Assembly (NCBI RefSeq): GCF_004120195.1
Contig: NZ_SCHN01000006.1
Location: 186,001-250,000, forward strand
Length of the DNA: 64,000 nucleotides
Direction of reading: 5' to 3'
Source: Enterovibrio baiacu
GTDB lineage: Bacteria; Pseudomonadota; Gammaproteobacteria; Enterobacterales; Vibrionaceae
Shown here: in pieces, positions 53,283 through 63,054 of the stretch
Layout of the letters: the number at the start of each line of letters is the position of its first letter
How positions within the stretch are numbered: the first letter of the stretch is position 1
Made by a program: the position numbers and the translations under genes
Notes under the pieces: generated by a model
What the model was told of the DNA's origin: nothing
Seen by the model: the letters and a program-made list of their open reading frames with translations, nothing else
The model's database searches: none

Positions 53283-54950
53283 ATGGAATTGATTATCTCG
53301 CTCCTTCAGCAAATGTGTGTATACCTCGTGTTGGCCTATATGCTCAGTAAAACACCCATCATTCTTCCCCTGCTGAACATCTCTTCCCGCTTGAGCAACA
53401 AACTCATTTGTTACGTGTTGTTTTCCGGTTTTTGTATTCTCGGCACCTACTTTGGCCTGCAAATTGACGATGCCATTGCCAACACCCGCGCCATTGGTGC
53501 TGTCATGGGTGGCTTGTTTGGTGGGCCTGTTGTCGGGTTTCTGGTGGGGTTAACGGGCGGCATTCATCGCTATACCTTGGGCGGGTTCACCGATGTCGCC
53601 TGCGCAATCTCCACCACCGCAGAAGGATTGATTGGTGGCTTTTTGCATGTGTACTTGATCAAACGAAACCGTGGCGCACAGTTGTTTAACCCCTTTGTGG
53701 TGTTCGGCATTACCTTTGTGGCAGAGGCGGTGCAAATGCTCATTCTCTTGATCGTCGCTAAGCCCTTTGACCAAGCTTACAATCTGGTTTCAGCCATTGC
53801 CGCCCCCATGATCATTGCAAACGCCTTTGGCGCGGCCTTGTTCATGAGCATCTTGCAAGACAGAAAAACCATCTTCGAGAAATATTCCGCCACCTTTTCC
53901 CGTCGAGCATTAACGATTGCCGATCGTTGTGTTGGCATTCTGCACAGTGGTTTTAACAGCGACAATGCCGAGAAAATCGCCCGCATTATTTACGAAGAAA
54001 CCAAGGTAGGCGCAGTCGCAATCACCGATAAAAACAAAATACTCGCCTTCGTCGGCATTGGAGATAATCACCATAAACCGAACACACCCATCTCCTCTCA
54101 GAGCACGCTCGATGCCATGGCAAAAAACAGCATCATTTACCTTGATGGTGCTGAACGCCCATATCAATGCAGCTTGTCCTCCGACTGCAAGCTCGGCTCA
54201 GCGCTGATTATCCCGCTTCGCACGGGCGATGAGGTAGTCGGCACCATCAAGCTGTACGAACGAAAACACAAGCTCTTCTCGACCATCAACATGTCGATGG
54301 CTGAAGGCATTGCGCAATTGCTGTCTAGCCAAATTCTGTTTAGTGGTTACCTTGAACAAAAGTCCCTACTGACCCAATCAGAAATCAAGCTGCTGCAAGC
54401 ACAAGTCAACCCGCATTTTCTGTTCAATGCATTGAACACCATCAGCGCAATCATTCGTCGTGACCCCGACAAGGCCCGTGAATTGATTCAGAACCTGTCG
54501 CAATTTTTCAGGAGCAACTTAAAACAAAACATCAATACCGTGACGCTTCGCGAAGAGCTCGCCCACGTCGATGCTTATCTGAGCATTGAAAAAGCCCGTT
54601 TCACTGACAGGCTCTCAGTCAGCGTCGAAATTGACAGCGCCCTGCTTGAGACAACACTGCCGAGCTTCACCTTGCAGCCTTTGGTTGAAAATGCCATTAA
54701 ACACGGTATATCCACCTTGCTTGAAGGGGGCACAGTGCGAATCTATAGCGAAACCATCAACGGAAACACCGCCATCACCGTTGAAGACAATGCAGGGTGT
54801 TACCACGCGCCTGATGAAGAACATGTGGGTTTGGGATTGGATATCGTATCAAAACGCCTCTCGCATCAATTTGGGCGTGACGCATCGCTAAAAATCACGA
54901 GTGAGCCAAACACCTTTACGAGAATGACGTTTATTATCCCCGCTTCATGA
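53283..54950 (+). CDS. btsS: LytS/BtsS-type sensor histidine kinase
   Basis: This 555-aa kinase has a 5TM-LYT sensor (about 1-185, ending AIAAPMIIANAFGAALF), a GAF-like domain (about 215-340) and a His_kinase/HATPase C-terminus. The phosphorylated His378 is in QVNPHFLFNALNTI, and the ATP site shows LQPLVENAIKHG. By synteny with the CstA gene it resembles E. coli BtsS (YehU), which senses pyruvate. It is 10 nt before the regulator gene. Confidence 0.88.
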   Translation: MELIISLLQQMCVYLVLAYMLSKTPIILPLLNISSRLSNKLICYVLFSGFCILGTYFGLQIDDAIANTRAIGAVMGGLFGGPVVGFLVGLTGGIHRYTLGGFTDVACAISTTAEGLIGGFLHVYLIKRNRGAQLFNPFVVFGITFVAEAVQMLILLIVAKPFDQAYNLVSAIAAPMIIANAFGAALFMSILQDRKTIFEKYSATFSRRALTIADRCVGILHSGFNSDNAEKIARIIYEETKVGAVAITDKNKILAFVGIGDNHHKPNTPISSQSTLDAMAKNSIIYLDGAERPYQCSLSSDCKLGSALIIPLRTGDEVVGTIKLYERKHKLFSTINMSMAEGIAQLLSSQILFSGYLEQKSLLTQSEIKLLQAQVNPHFLFNALNTISAIIRRDPDKARELIQNLSQFFRSNLKQNINTVTLREELAHVDAYLSIEKARFTDRLSVSVEIDSALLETTLPSFTLQPLVENAIKHGISTLLEGGTVRIYSETINGNTAITVEDNAGCYHAPDEEHVGLGLDIVSKRLSHQFGRDASLKITSEPNTFTRMTFIIPAS

Positions 54951-54972
54951 ATGCGTAAAGGTGCATAAGGCA

Positions 54973-55701
54973 ATGTTAACAGCGCTGGTAATTGACGATG
55001 AGCAGTTTGCTCGTGAGGAACTGGCAGAACAGTTGTTAGAAAGCGGGCTGATTGAGGTTATTGGTGATGCGTCCAATGCCATTGTTGGACTAAAGAAAAT
55101 CAATGAATTAAGGCCCGACGTGGTCTTTCTTGATATTCAAATGCCACAAGTCACCGGCATCGAACTTTTGAGCATGTTAGATCCAGACACCATGCCGCAG
55201 GTGGTGTTTGTGACCGCTTACGATCAATACGCCATTCAGGCCTTTGAAGACAATGCCTTCGATTATTTGCTCAAGCCGGTTGAACCCAAACGCCTGCAGA
55301 AAACCTTGCAGCGCCTCAATAAGCAAAGCGAGAAGATCGCGCCGAAACCGCACTACGCCGCCATTGCTCCCGAGCAGCTCATACATATCCCTTGTGTAGG
55401 CCACCACCGCATCCTTCTTATTCCCATCGAACAGGTGGAATGCGTATACAGTGACCTTAGCGGCGTGCATGTGCGCTCCGATCGACAATCTGCCAGTACG
55501 CAACTGACGTTGAAAACACTGGAAGACAAAACCACCTTGGTGCGTTGCCACCGCCAGTATTTGGTGAGCATCCACCATATCAGCGAAATTAAACTGCTCG
55601 ACAACGGATTGGCGGAAATCGTCACGCTCAGCAAACATACTGTCCCAATCAGTCGTCGCTATCTGAAAAACGTCAAAGAACTGATCGGCATTGGCGCTTA
55701 A
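54973..55701 (+). CDS. btsR: LytR/AlgR-type response regulator (BtsR-like)
   Basis: This 242-aa regulator has a receiver domain (1-120, phosphorylated Asp54 in VFLDIQMPQ) and a C-terminal LytTR DNA-binding domain (about 140-240, RCHRQYLVSIHHI). ATG 54973 fits the start of the receiver (MLTALVIDDEQ); a GTG at 54961 is a possible alternative. Partner of the preceding kinase, and likely regulator of the CstA-family gene. Confidence 0.88.
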   Translation: MLTALVIDDEQFAREELAEQLLESGLIEVIGDASNAIVGLKKINELRPDVVFLDIQMPQVTGIELLSMLDPDTMPQVVFVTAYDQYAIQAFEDNAFDYLLKPVEPKRLQKTLQRLNKQSEKIAPKPHYAAIAPEQLIHIPCVGHHRILLIPIEQVECVYSDLSGVHVRSDRQSASTQLTLKTLEDKTTLVRCHRQYLVSIHHISEIKLLDNGLAEIVTLSKHTVPISRRYLKNVKELIGIGA

Positions 55702-55777
55702 CAGCGCCAATGATTGTTCAAAGCCTGACCATTTACCCTTCACCTTCACATTAATGCATTGATCAAAAAGCAATATC

Positions 55778-55806
55778 TTGCAGGGAACATCCCGCCGATC
55801 TACATT
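55778..55806 (+). promoter_or_regulatory. tRNA-Gly promoter
   Basis: -35 TTGCAG and -10 TACATT with a 17-bp spacer end 10 nt before the tRNA, a normal distance for a tRNA transcription start. Confidence 0.5.
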
Positions 55807-55816
55807 AATCCCAAGC

Positions 55817-55891
<75 letters not shown>

Positions 55892-55929
55892 CGCTTTTCT
55901 CCCCCGCGATCTACCCTTCTCGTTTCCCG

Positions 55930-56256
55930 TTAAGTAAACACAACCCCAGAAGATGCCTGCACAGGCGCATACACGTTTATCGCAACAGAATCCGGGGCAA
56001 TCAACGCCAACAACTGCACAAACGATGCTTTATCTGCCATCAAGGTATTCGATTGATGTGCGTCGTGTTCCGTTTCCCAATAATAGAGCTGCATCCAATC
56101 CCCATTGCTGGCTTGGCAAAGCGTCTCGTGCAGAAAACCTGGTAGTGTTTTCAGATCCACCAGCATGTCATCAATGGCTGCTGACATGTCTTCCGTACTC
56201 ACGCCCTGCTTGGCCTGCCACGTAACGGTTTCAACCACATAGTCCGTCAAATTCAT
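55930..56256 (-). CDS. ABM-like small protein (dimeric alpha-beta barrel)
   Basis: This 108-aa protein has the strand-helix-strand pattern of antibiotic biosynthesis monooxygenase-like proteins (VVETVTWQAKQGVS, LKTLPGFLHETL, WMQLYYWETEHDAH). The start at 56256 begins at this fold; a longer frame to 56325 has no support. It is divergent from a LysR gene that may control it. The function is unknown. Confidence 0.65.
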   Translation of the reverse strand: MNLTDYVVETVTWQAKQGVSTEDMSAAIDDMLVDLKTLPGFLHETLCQASNGDWMQLYYWETEHDAHQSNTLMADKASFVQLLALIAPDSVAINVYAPVQASSGVVFT

Positions 56257-56366
56257 TGGCTTCTTTTCCCTCGTTGATGAATATCGAGACACTCTAGCTA
56301 TTGCCCATATCAAGATAATCACCAAATATTAGAAGTATCAGTTTCCAAAAATGAACGAATGCCGTC

Positions 56367-57275
56367 ATGACCAATTTCAAACATGCCCTTTTGTTTAAAC
56401 ATGTCGTCGAACAAGGTTCTATGGCATCTGCCGCAAAGGTCATGAATATCACGCCTTCCGTGGTGAGTAAGCAGATTGCAGAGCTCGAAGCGAGCTTGGG
56501 GGTGCAGCTATTGGCTCGCACAACACGGAATGTGGCCGTCACAGAAGATGGTGCACGTTTTTATCAAACCTTCTGCCAAATCGGTACCGACTGGGAAGAG
56601 CTGCTCGCCGAAACGAAACACCGAAAAACGCAACCCGCGGGCGTTCTTTCTCTGGCTTCACCCAGTCTTGTGCTTAGCCGAGTGCTTATGCCGCAACTCG
56701 ACACATTCAGACGACAGTTTCCAGACATCTCACTCAACCTGACCAATACAAACTATGACGAGATTCCGGTGCAAGGCGCTGATATTTCTATCGCAAGAGA
56801 AGTCGAACAGCTCGATGCAGCAATGTTTGTTGGGGTGCCATTAATGACGTTTCAGAACGGCCTGTTTGCATCTCCGTCATACCTTGAAACTCACGGCACA
56901 CCCCGTCGCATTGCTGATCTTGAACAGCATCAATGCCTCACTTACGGCGTAGGAAATGGAAAGCAGAGTACTGAAGGAAAAATGGGAAGCGAATGGACAT
57001 TCGAACAGGGAGCGTCCGTCAAAATCACCTCTGCAATACGCTCTGACAGCACAGAGGTATTGATTCAAGCCGCCATTCAACATCAAGGCATCGTCTATAT
57101 ACCGCGCTTAATCATTCAAAACGAAGTGCATGAAAAAGTACTGATTCCTGTGCTGCCTGACGCGGGTATAAGCCGCCCCTTTCGCTTGTTTGCCTACTAT
57201 CGAAAACAAGCTTACTTGCCGCGAAAGTGCCGCGTAATGCTTGATTTCTTAAAGACGCAATATGCAGAGACCTAA
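56367..57275 (+). CDS. LysR-family transcription regulator
   Basis: This 302-aa regulator has an N-terminal HTH (FKHALLFKHVVEQGSMASAAKVMNITPSVVSKQIAELEASLG in parts) and a C-terminal substrate-binding domain. It lies 110 bp from the divergent ABM-like gene, the usual LysR arrangement. The ligand is unknown. Confidence 0.9.
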   Translation: MTNFKHALLFKHVVEQGSMASAAKVMNITPSVVSKQIAELEASLGVQLLARTTRNVAVTEDGARFYQTFCQIGTDWEELLAETKHRKTQPAGVLSLASPSLVLSRVLMPQLDTFRRQFPDISLNLTNTNYDEIPVQGADISIAREVEQLDAAMFVGVPLMTFQNGLFASPSYLETHGTPRRIADLEQHQCLTYGVGNGKQSTEGKMGSEWTFEQGASVKITSAIRSDSTEVLIQAAIQHQGIVYIPRLIIQNEVHEKVLIPVLPDAGISRPFRLFAYYRKQAYLPRKCRVMLDFLKTQYAET

Positions 57276-57423
57276 CGACTCGCAGTAAAAGGAGCAATAT
57301 CTCGCAGTAAAAGGATGAAGCGCCGCATCGCATTCATTGCGAAACAGCGCTTCTAGGGGGAAGGATAGACAGCAGTTACTGCCCGTTAAATCTCATTGAA
57401 CTTACTCCGCTTTAGTTCATTAC

Positions 57424-58881
57424 TTACTTCGCGAGTACGCTTTTCATTTGCTCCGCAACTTTATCGACCTTGCCCAAGCCAACAACCACTTGCAAACCCG
57501 CTTTACCAATAGGAATGACGCCTGCTGCACCGAGCTTTTTCAGTTTGTCGGCATCTGCCATGGCAGAGTCTTTAACCGTCAGTCTTAGTCGCGTCACACA
57601 GTTATCCACTTCAACAATGTTGTCTGCTCCACCAATCGCTTCAATGTAATCAAGCGTCAGCGGGCCAATGTCTTGTGCGCTCGCGCTCCCTTCTGATTTT
57701 TCGTTACGCCCTGGTGTGCTTAGGTTGAACTTCACAATCGCGAAGCGGAAAGCGAAGTAGTAGACCACAAAGAAGAACACACCCTGAACAATCAACATGT
57801 ACCATTGCGTCGCCAGCGGGTTTTGGCTTGATAGGATGAAATCAACGAAACCCGCAGAGAAACCAAAGCCTGCCATCCATTCCATGCTCGCAGCAATGTA
57901 AAGAGACACACCCGTGAGCACGGCATGAATAAAGTAAAGTGCTGGTGCCAAGAACATAAAGCTAAACTCAAGCGGCTCTGTGATGCCCGTGAAGAAAGAA
58001 GCCATTGCCGCAGCCAGCATGATAGAGAACGTCGCGTTTTTGTTTTCCGCATCGGCACAGTGGTACATCGCCAAAGCAGCAGCTGGAAGGCCAAACATCA
58101 TGATGGGAAAGAAGCCCGCCTGATACATGCCCGTTTTGCCCGGAATCGCCGTACCATTTGCGATAGATTGCGCGCCACCGAGGAAGTTCGGAATGTCGTT
58201 GATGCCAACAACATCAAACCAAAACACCGGATAAAGCGCGTGGTGCATGCCAATGGTTAATGTGAGTCGGTTAAAGAAGCCAAATAACCCTGCGCCAACC
58301 GCATCTAATGCCAACAGCTGGTTACCAAACACGATCAGTGCGTCGTATACCACAGGCCAAACGTAGAGCAGAATGAACGACATAAAAATGCCGGCAATCG
58401 ACGTCAAGATAGGTACCAATCGCTTGCCGCTGAAAAAGGCCAAGGCTTTAGGTAGCTCGACAGTATGGAAGCGGTTGTAGATTTCCGCAGAAATGATACC
58501 GACCAAAATACCGATGAACTGGTTGTTTATTTTGCCGAACGCGGCTGGCACTTCATCTGCTGCCACACTCAGTAACTGACTCACTGTCGCAGGTGACAGT
58601 AAGGTGGTCACCACCGTAAAACAAATGAATCCGGCCAACGCCGCTGCGCCATTTTTGTCGCGGCTCAATCCAAATGAGACACCAATGGCAAATAACACCG
58701 CCATGTTGTCAATAATCGCACCACCAGATTTGATCAAAAAGGCCGCAATGATACTTTCAGAGCCCCAGCCAACAGGATCTAACCAGTAGCCGACCCCCAT
58801 CAAGATCGCCGCAGCAGGCAAGGTGGCGACGGGCACCATCAATGCTTTACCGACTTTTTGCATGTATCCAAGGATATTCAT
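57424..58881 (-). CDS. PTS EIICB, NagE/glucose family
   Basis: This 485-aa transporter has an EIIC domain (about 1-385) opening MNILGYMQKVGKALMVPVATLPAA (seen in part) and an EIIB domain at the C-terminus (about 405-485) with the phosphocysteine in DNCVTRLRL. The opening and the EIIB site resemble NagE (N-acetylglucosamine) more than PtsG. It lacks an EIIA domain and so must use a separate one. The nearest regulator is the divergent LysR gene at 59058. Confidence 0.88.
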   Translation of the reverse strand: MNILGYMQKVGKALMVPVATLPAAAILMGVGYWLDPVGWGSESIIAAFLIKSGGAIIDNMAVLFAIGVSFGLSRDKNGAAALAGFICFTVVTTLLSPATVSQLLSVAADEVPAAFGKINNQFIGILVGIISAEIYNRFHTVELPKALAFFSGKRLVPILTSIAGIFMSFILLYVWPVVYDALIVFGNQLLALDAVGAGLFGFFNRLTLTIGMHHALYPVFWFDVVGINDIPNFLGGAQSIANGTAIPGKTGMYQAGFFPIMMFGLPAAALAMYHCADAENKNATFSIMLAAAMASFFTGITEPLEFSFMFLAPALYFIHAVLTGVSLYIAASMEWMAGFGFSAGFVDFILSSQNPLATQWYMLIVQGVFFFVVYYFAFRFAIVKFNLSTPGRNEKSEGSASAQDIGPLTLDYIEAIGGADNIVEVDNCVTRLRLTVKDSAMADADKLKKLGAAGVIPIGKAGLQVVVGLGKVDKVAEQMKSVLAK

Positions 58882-59030
58882 GTAGCCCCCAAAAATGTTA
58901 TCAAGAAAAGTGATAAAAAATTGTTTGTCTCTACCGTGGGTTTTGCTCCGTAAACGCAGAAATGCAAAGACATTGGGTGTATTTACACATTAATTTTTAT
59001 TGCAAACAAACCAGTTAAAGCACACTATGA

Positions 59031-59045
59031 ATTAAAATTTTTAAT
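59031..59045. promoter_or_regulatory. Palindrome in the LysR-EIICB divergent region
   Basis: ATTAAAATTTTTAAT is a perfect 7-1-7 palindrome 12 nt before the LysR start, resembling a LysR-type autoregulatory site. The 176-bp gap also holds the EIICB promoter. Confidence 0.45.
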
Positions 59046-59057
59046 GCATGACATCTT

Positions 59058-59936
59058 ATGAATCATCAATCTCTTCTGCGGAATTTGCATACCTTCAGTT
59101 CAGCCGCAAGAACACTGAGTTTTACTGAGACGGCAACAGAGCTCCACCTCACTCAAGGCGCGGTCAGTCACAGGATAAAAGTGTTGGAAAAAGAATTGGG
59201 GTTTAACCTGTTTGTCAGGCGAACACGCAAGTTGGCGCTCACAGAGGAAGGTGAGAAGTTTCAAGCAACCTTGTCTAAATCACTGAATTCTATCTTCAGC
59301 GAAATTGATAACATTCGAACAACTGAACTGTCTGGCGAACTCACCCTTGCCACATCGCCGGGCATTGCCAACGAATGGCTGATTCCTCGATTAGCCGACT
59401 TCAAAGCGAAGTATCCCAAGTTCAACCTCAATATCATTACGAATGATGTCGAGCTCGATTTTGATGTGCATGCCATCGACATCGCAATCTACTTTGGAGA
59501 CCATGAAAGACCAAACATGCACAGCAAACGGATGTTTGGTGAAAAATACATACCGGTTTGCACGCCGGGTTATGCTAAAAACCACCGTCTCTTTGAAGAT
59601 GGGTTAGCTTCTTTGCAGCGCGTCAATTTTCTCTATGCAAAAAAATCGACAGCTTGGAAACGGTGGGCAAAACAACACAAGGTCGCCATAGATACCCACA
59701 ATCAATTCATGACACTCAGCCACCAAGACATGGCGGTCACCTGCGCTCGAAATGGATTAGGTGTTGCCATGGGTCGCTATCGTTTCGTGAAGGATGCCCT
59801 AGAATCCGGCGAGCTTGTTGCGCCCTATCCCGCCATGGAGACACAAAGATGCCATAGCATTTTGTGTCCACAAGGCACAGAAAACCGCCCAAAAGTCCGA
59901 ACGTTTCTCCAATGGGTAGACAGTCAGCTTGCTTAA
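59058..59936 (+). CDS. LysR-family regulator, GcvA-like
   Basis: This 292-aa regulator has an N-terminal HTH (LSFTETATELHLTQGAVSHRIKVLE, typical GcvA group, given in part) and a substrate-binding domain. It is divergent from the EIICB gene and overlaps the convergent EamA gene by 4 nt. It may regulate the EIICB gene, by position only. Confidence 0.88.
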   Translation: MNHQSLLRNLHTFSSAARTLSFTETATELHLTQGAVSHRIKVLEKELGFNLFVRRTRKLALTEEGEKFQATLSKSLNSIFSEIDNIRTTELSGELTLATSPGIANEWLIPRLADFKAKYPKFNLNIITNDVELDFDVHAIDIAIYFGDHERPNMHSKRMFGEKYIPVCTPGYAKNHRLFEDGLASLQRVNFLYAKKSTAWKRWAKQHKVAIDTHNQFMTLSHQDMAVTCARNGLGVAMGRYRFVKDALESGELVAPYPAMETQRCHSILCPQGTENRPKVRTFLQWVDSQLA

Positions 59937-60820
59937 TTGAGCTTGCGGCGAAGGTAATGCCTGAGTGGCTGACTACCGCGGTAGATAAGCAAAGACAGCA
60001 GAATCATTGAACAGCCCGCTATCTTATGAGCAGGCATGGCTTCGTGATACCACACCACGCTCAGCACTACAGTCCAGACAGGCTCTAAGATCATGATGAT
60101 GGCCGCATTTGCCGCATTCGCGCCTTTTTGCCCAAAGGTTTGCAGCAAATAGCGCAAACTCGTCGCCACCACCACACTCAATGTGAACCAACCCCAAATC
60201 GCAGGAGGTATTACGTCAGGCCAGGTTTCGACACACAGCGACACCAATGAAGCAATCACGCCCGTCGTAAACAGCTGAACACAGGTGAGCACCAAGGTCG
60301 GGATCCGCTTCGCGTAGCGGCTGTTCACGTTAAAGTGGATAGCTAAAAAAACAGCAGCCAGCAGGAACCAAATCTGACTGGGCGACAGTTGCCAACCCAC
60401 ACCACCCAACGACAAAAGCGCCAAACCAGCAACCGCGATCGGCATGGATACCCAGAAAATTCGCGGCGGTGTTTGTTTAAAGAGTCCCCACGCGACCAAA
60501 GGCACGATCAGCATGGAAAGGCTCATGATGAATGCCCCTTCCCCCAGCGATGTGCTCACTGACATGGCGAAGATCCAGAACAGCAAGGCCCCAGACAATA
60601 AACTGCCAACGCCCGATGCACGCACTAAGTCGCCCCTATCAACGCGCTTCAAACTGCCAATACAAAACGGCAGCAAGCAGATAGACGCAAACAAAAAGCG
60701 AAGACCAATAAAACCAAACGGAGGCAAACCCTGTATCGCCTCCTTAGAGAAGATCCATCCCCACGCAGCCAGCACGGTCACAATCAGCAAAACAAAAGAC
60801 GCACGTCTTTCAGACAACAT
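59933..60820 (-). CDS. EamA/DMT-family transporter
   Basis: This 295-aa protein has about ten hydrophobic helices in two EamA repeats; visible features are AAWGWIFSKEAIQGLPPFGFIGLR early and an internal repeat ending AHKIAGCSMILLSL. Such proteins export metabolites or drugs. ATG 60820 is preferred; another at 60832 is possible. Confidence 0.85.
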   Translation of the reverse strand: MLSERRASFVLLIVTVLAAWGWIFSKEAIQGLPPFGFIGLRFLFASICLLPFCIGSLKRVDRGDLVRASGVGSLLSGALLFWIFAMSVSTSLGEGAFIMSLSMLIVPLVAWGLFKQTPPRIFWVSMPIAVAGLALLSLGGVGWQLSPSQIWFLLAAVFLAIHFNVNSRYAKRIPTLVLTCVQLFTTGVIASLVSLCVETWPDVIPPAIWGWFTLSVVVATSLRYLLQTFGQKGANAANAAIIMILEPVWTVVLSVVWYHEAMPAHKIAGCSMILLSLLIYRGSQPLRHYLRRKLN

Positions 60821-61055
60821 CACACACCACATCAAATAGGGAAGGAAAAGCGGCCGCTATTATTCCACTGGAAAAGGAAATTGAACATCACAGTCGGTGA
60901 AAAGATCCAAAAACACGCGTCGTTTGAGCTGAAAGTGCCAGCTTACGATCTAAACCTCTTCTCAATAGTTTGACCCTTTTCGCTCAACCATACTGATACG
61001 ATGAAAATTGGATGCAAGTACAAGCAAACTTGTGCGAAAACAAAAGGGACGAACA

Positions 61056-61826
61056 ATGAAAAAAGCACTCCTTATCGCCACGATGGGTCTAAGTGGATTA
61101 GGCCTTTCAGGCATTGCGAACGCAGATCAGTTGGAAGATATTCAAGAAGCAGGCGTTATCCGAGTAGGTACCACGGGTGATTACAAACCGTTTTCATTTT
61201 ACGACGGTAACACGTTTTCAGGTTATGACATTGATGTGGCACAGCACCTTGCCGACCAGCTTGGCGTGAAACTTGAGTTGGTTCAAACCACATGGAAAGG
61301 CTTGGTGAGCAACCTTCAAGAAGACAAATACGACATCGCCATGGGCGGTATTACACGCCGTATGTCTCGCCAATTGGCAGCAGAGCAAACGCAAGGCTAT
61401 ATGGTGTTTGGCAAATGCTTCTTGGTGGCAAAAGGTAACGTTGAAAAATTCAATTCACTGGAAGAAGTGAACAAAGCCTCGGTTCGCGTTGGCGTAAACA
61501 TTGGCGGCACCAATGAAAAGTTCGCAGATAAAAACCTGCCTAATGCAACGTTTACCCGCTACGAAAACAACCTTGATGTACCGAAAGCCGTGGCTGCCGG
61601 TGATGTTGATGTCATGGTGACTGAAACGCCAGAAGGGATGTTCTATGAAGTGACTGACGCGCGTTTAGAAGCGGCACGTTGTGACGAACCCTTCACCCGC
61701 AGTCAATTCGGTTATCTCATTCCAAAAGGCGAACAGCGTTTACTGAACACCGTGAATTTCGTCATGGATGAAATGGTGCTTAAAGGTGTTGCTGAAGAAC
61801 TCATGCAGAAGAACTCTCTCAAGTAA
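61056..61826 (+). CDS. Family 3 solute-binding protein, cyclohexadienyl dehydratase-like
   Basis: This 256-aa exported protein has a signal peptide (about 1-22, ending ANA) and a family 3 binding fold. VGTTGDYKPFSF, IAMGGI and NIGGTNEKFA strongly recall PheC (periplasmic cyclohexadienyl dehydratase), so it could be an enzyme of phenylalanine synthesis or an amino-acid receptor. No permease genes are adjacent. AAAGGGA precedes the ATG. Confidence 0.75.
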   Translation: MKKALLIATMGLSGLGLSGIANADQLEDIQEAGVIRVGTTGDYKPFSFYDGNTFSGYDIDVAQHLADQLGVKLELVQTTWKGLVSNLQEDKYDIAMGGITRRMSRQLAAEQTQGYMVFGKCFLVAKGNVEKFNSLEEVNKASVRVGVNIGGTNEKFADKNLPNATFTRYENNLDVPKAVAAGDVDVMVTETPEGMFYEVTDARLEAARCDEPFTRSQFGYLIPKGEQRLLNTVNFVMDEMVLKGVAEELMQKNSLK

Positions 61827-61871
61827 GTTCGCACTAACTGCACAAAGCTGTGCAAAGCTATACAAAGCGCA

Positions 61872-61899
61872 CATCCTCCCCTGCCTCAAGGGGAGGATG
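61872..61899 (+). terminator. Terminator after binding-protein gene
   Basis: CATCCTCCCCT / AGGGGAGGATG with a 6-nt loop, followed by ATTCCTTCTT. Confidence 0.75.
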
Positions 61900-62066
61900 A
61901 TTCCTTCTTAACCCACTTTCACACTACTTCTTCAAATATTCGACAATAAGCCACCCGGTGACTTGAAGGTTTTCTATATTCACTACCACACTGTTAGTGA
62001 GCACTTCTCGATTGAAAGCCACTTCACGCCAGACCAAGCCGATCCAATCCAAACGAGGGAGGCGAC

Positions 62067-63023
62067 ATGCTGCGTTTTTTTACCATTGATGCTGGGCTCA
62101 TCACTGAAATACATGCCTATGATTACGACGACATGAATCTGCTCGTCGAAAAAGCAGCCTGGATTGACGCCCACGCTCCCAGCGAGCACGAAAGAGACGT
62201 TATTAGCTCACTTCTCAGCATTGAATTGCCCGAATCTGACGATGTTGATGAAATCGAATCCTCTGCACGTTTCTTCCTCGACAAACGTGGCCTTCATGTT
62301 CACTCTTTGTTCCTCGCGAAAAGCGAAGGCAAACACAACACTGTGTCGGTTGCCTGCATCTTACAAAGCAAACGACTCATCACGATCCGCGACGGGGATA
62401 TTGCCGATTTTCGTTTATTGAGACTGAGGGCGCGCCGAGGTCAGATTCGTTGCAAAGATATCGAAACGCTATTGCTAACGATCTTGGAACAGAAGGTCGA
62501 AAACCATGCAGATATGTTGGAAGATTTGCATCGTGAGCTAGAGAAAATCAGTCATGCCGTGTTAGAAGATGACGATTCCGATCTTGAAGAATGCATCAGC
62601 CAATTGGCTCGCCAAGAGGATAGCAACGGCAAGGTTCGGTTGTGCTTGATGGATACGCAGCGCGCCATTTCATTCTTGCTGCGCCACCTTCAATCTCGCA
62701 GTGAACACAGAGAAGATCTGAACGAAATCGTGCGCGACATTGACGCCCTGCTCTCTCACACCACTTTCTTGTTCGACAAAATCAACTTCTTGATGGACTC
62801 CACGCAAGGCTTCATCAACATCGAACAAAACCAGATCATCAAAATCTTCTCGATCGCCGCTGTCGTCTTTCTTCCACCCACGGTTATCGCCAGTATCTAC
62901 GGCATGAACTTTGAAAACATGCCGCTGCTGTCGTGGCACTATGGATACCCTTTTGCCCTGTGCTTAATGGTGGCATCAGGCATCGCACCGTTGCTGTATT
63001 TCAAGCGGAAGGGGTGGTTGTAA
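62067..63023 (+). CDS. corA: CorA magnesium/cobalt transporter
   Basis: This 318-aa protein has a cytoplasmic N-terminal domain and two C-terminal helices separated by the channel motif YGMNFE, with the basic end FKRKGWL. Blocks such as KVRLCLMDTQRA and FINIEQNQIIKIFS match enterobacterial CorA (316 aa). It forms a pentameric Mg2+ channel in the inner membrane. GAGGGAGG precedes the ATG. Confidence 0.94.
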   Translation: MLRFFTIDAGLITEIHAYDYDDMNLLVEKAAWIDAHAPSEHERDVISSLLSIELPESDDVDEIESSARFFLDKRGLHVHSLFLAKSEGKHNTVSVACILQSKRLITIRDGDIADFRLLRLRARRGQIRCKDIETLLLTILEQKVENHADMLEDLHRELEKISHAVLEDDDSDLEECISQLARQEDSNGKVRLCLMDTQRAISFLLRHLQSRSEHREDLNEIVRDIDALLSHTTFLFDKINFLMDSTQGFINIEQNQIIKIFSIAAVVFLPPTVIASIYGMNFENMPLLSWHYGYPFALCLMVASGIAPLLYFKRKGWL

Positions 63024-63054
63024 TCCTAATGAGATCGACGGTGGAGACAGACAG

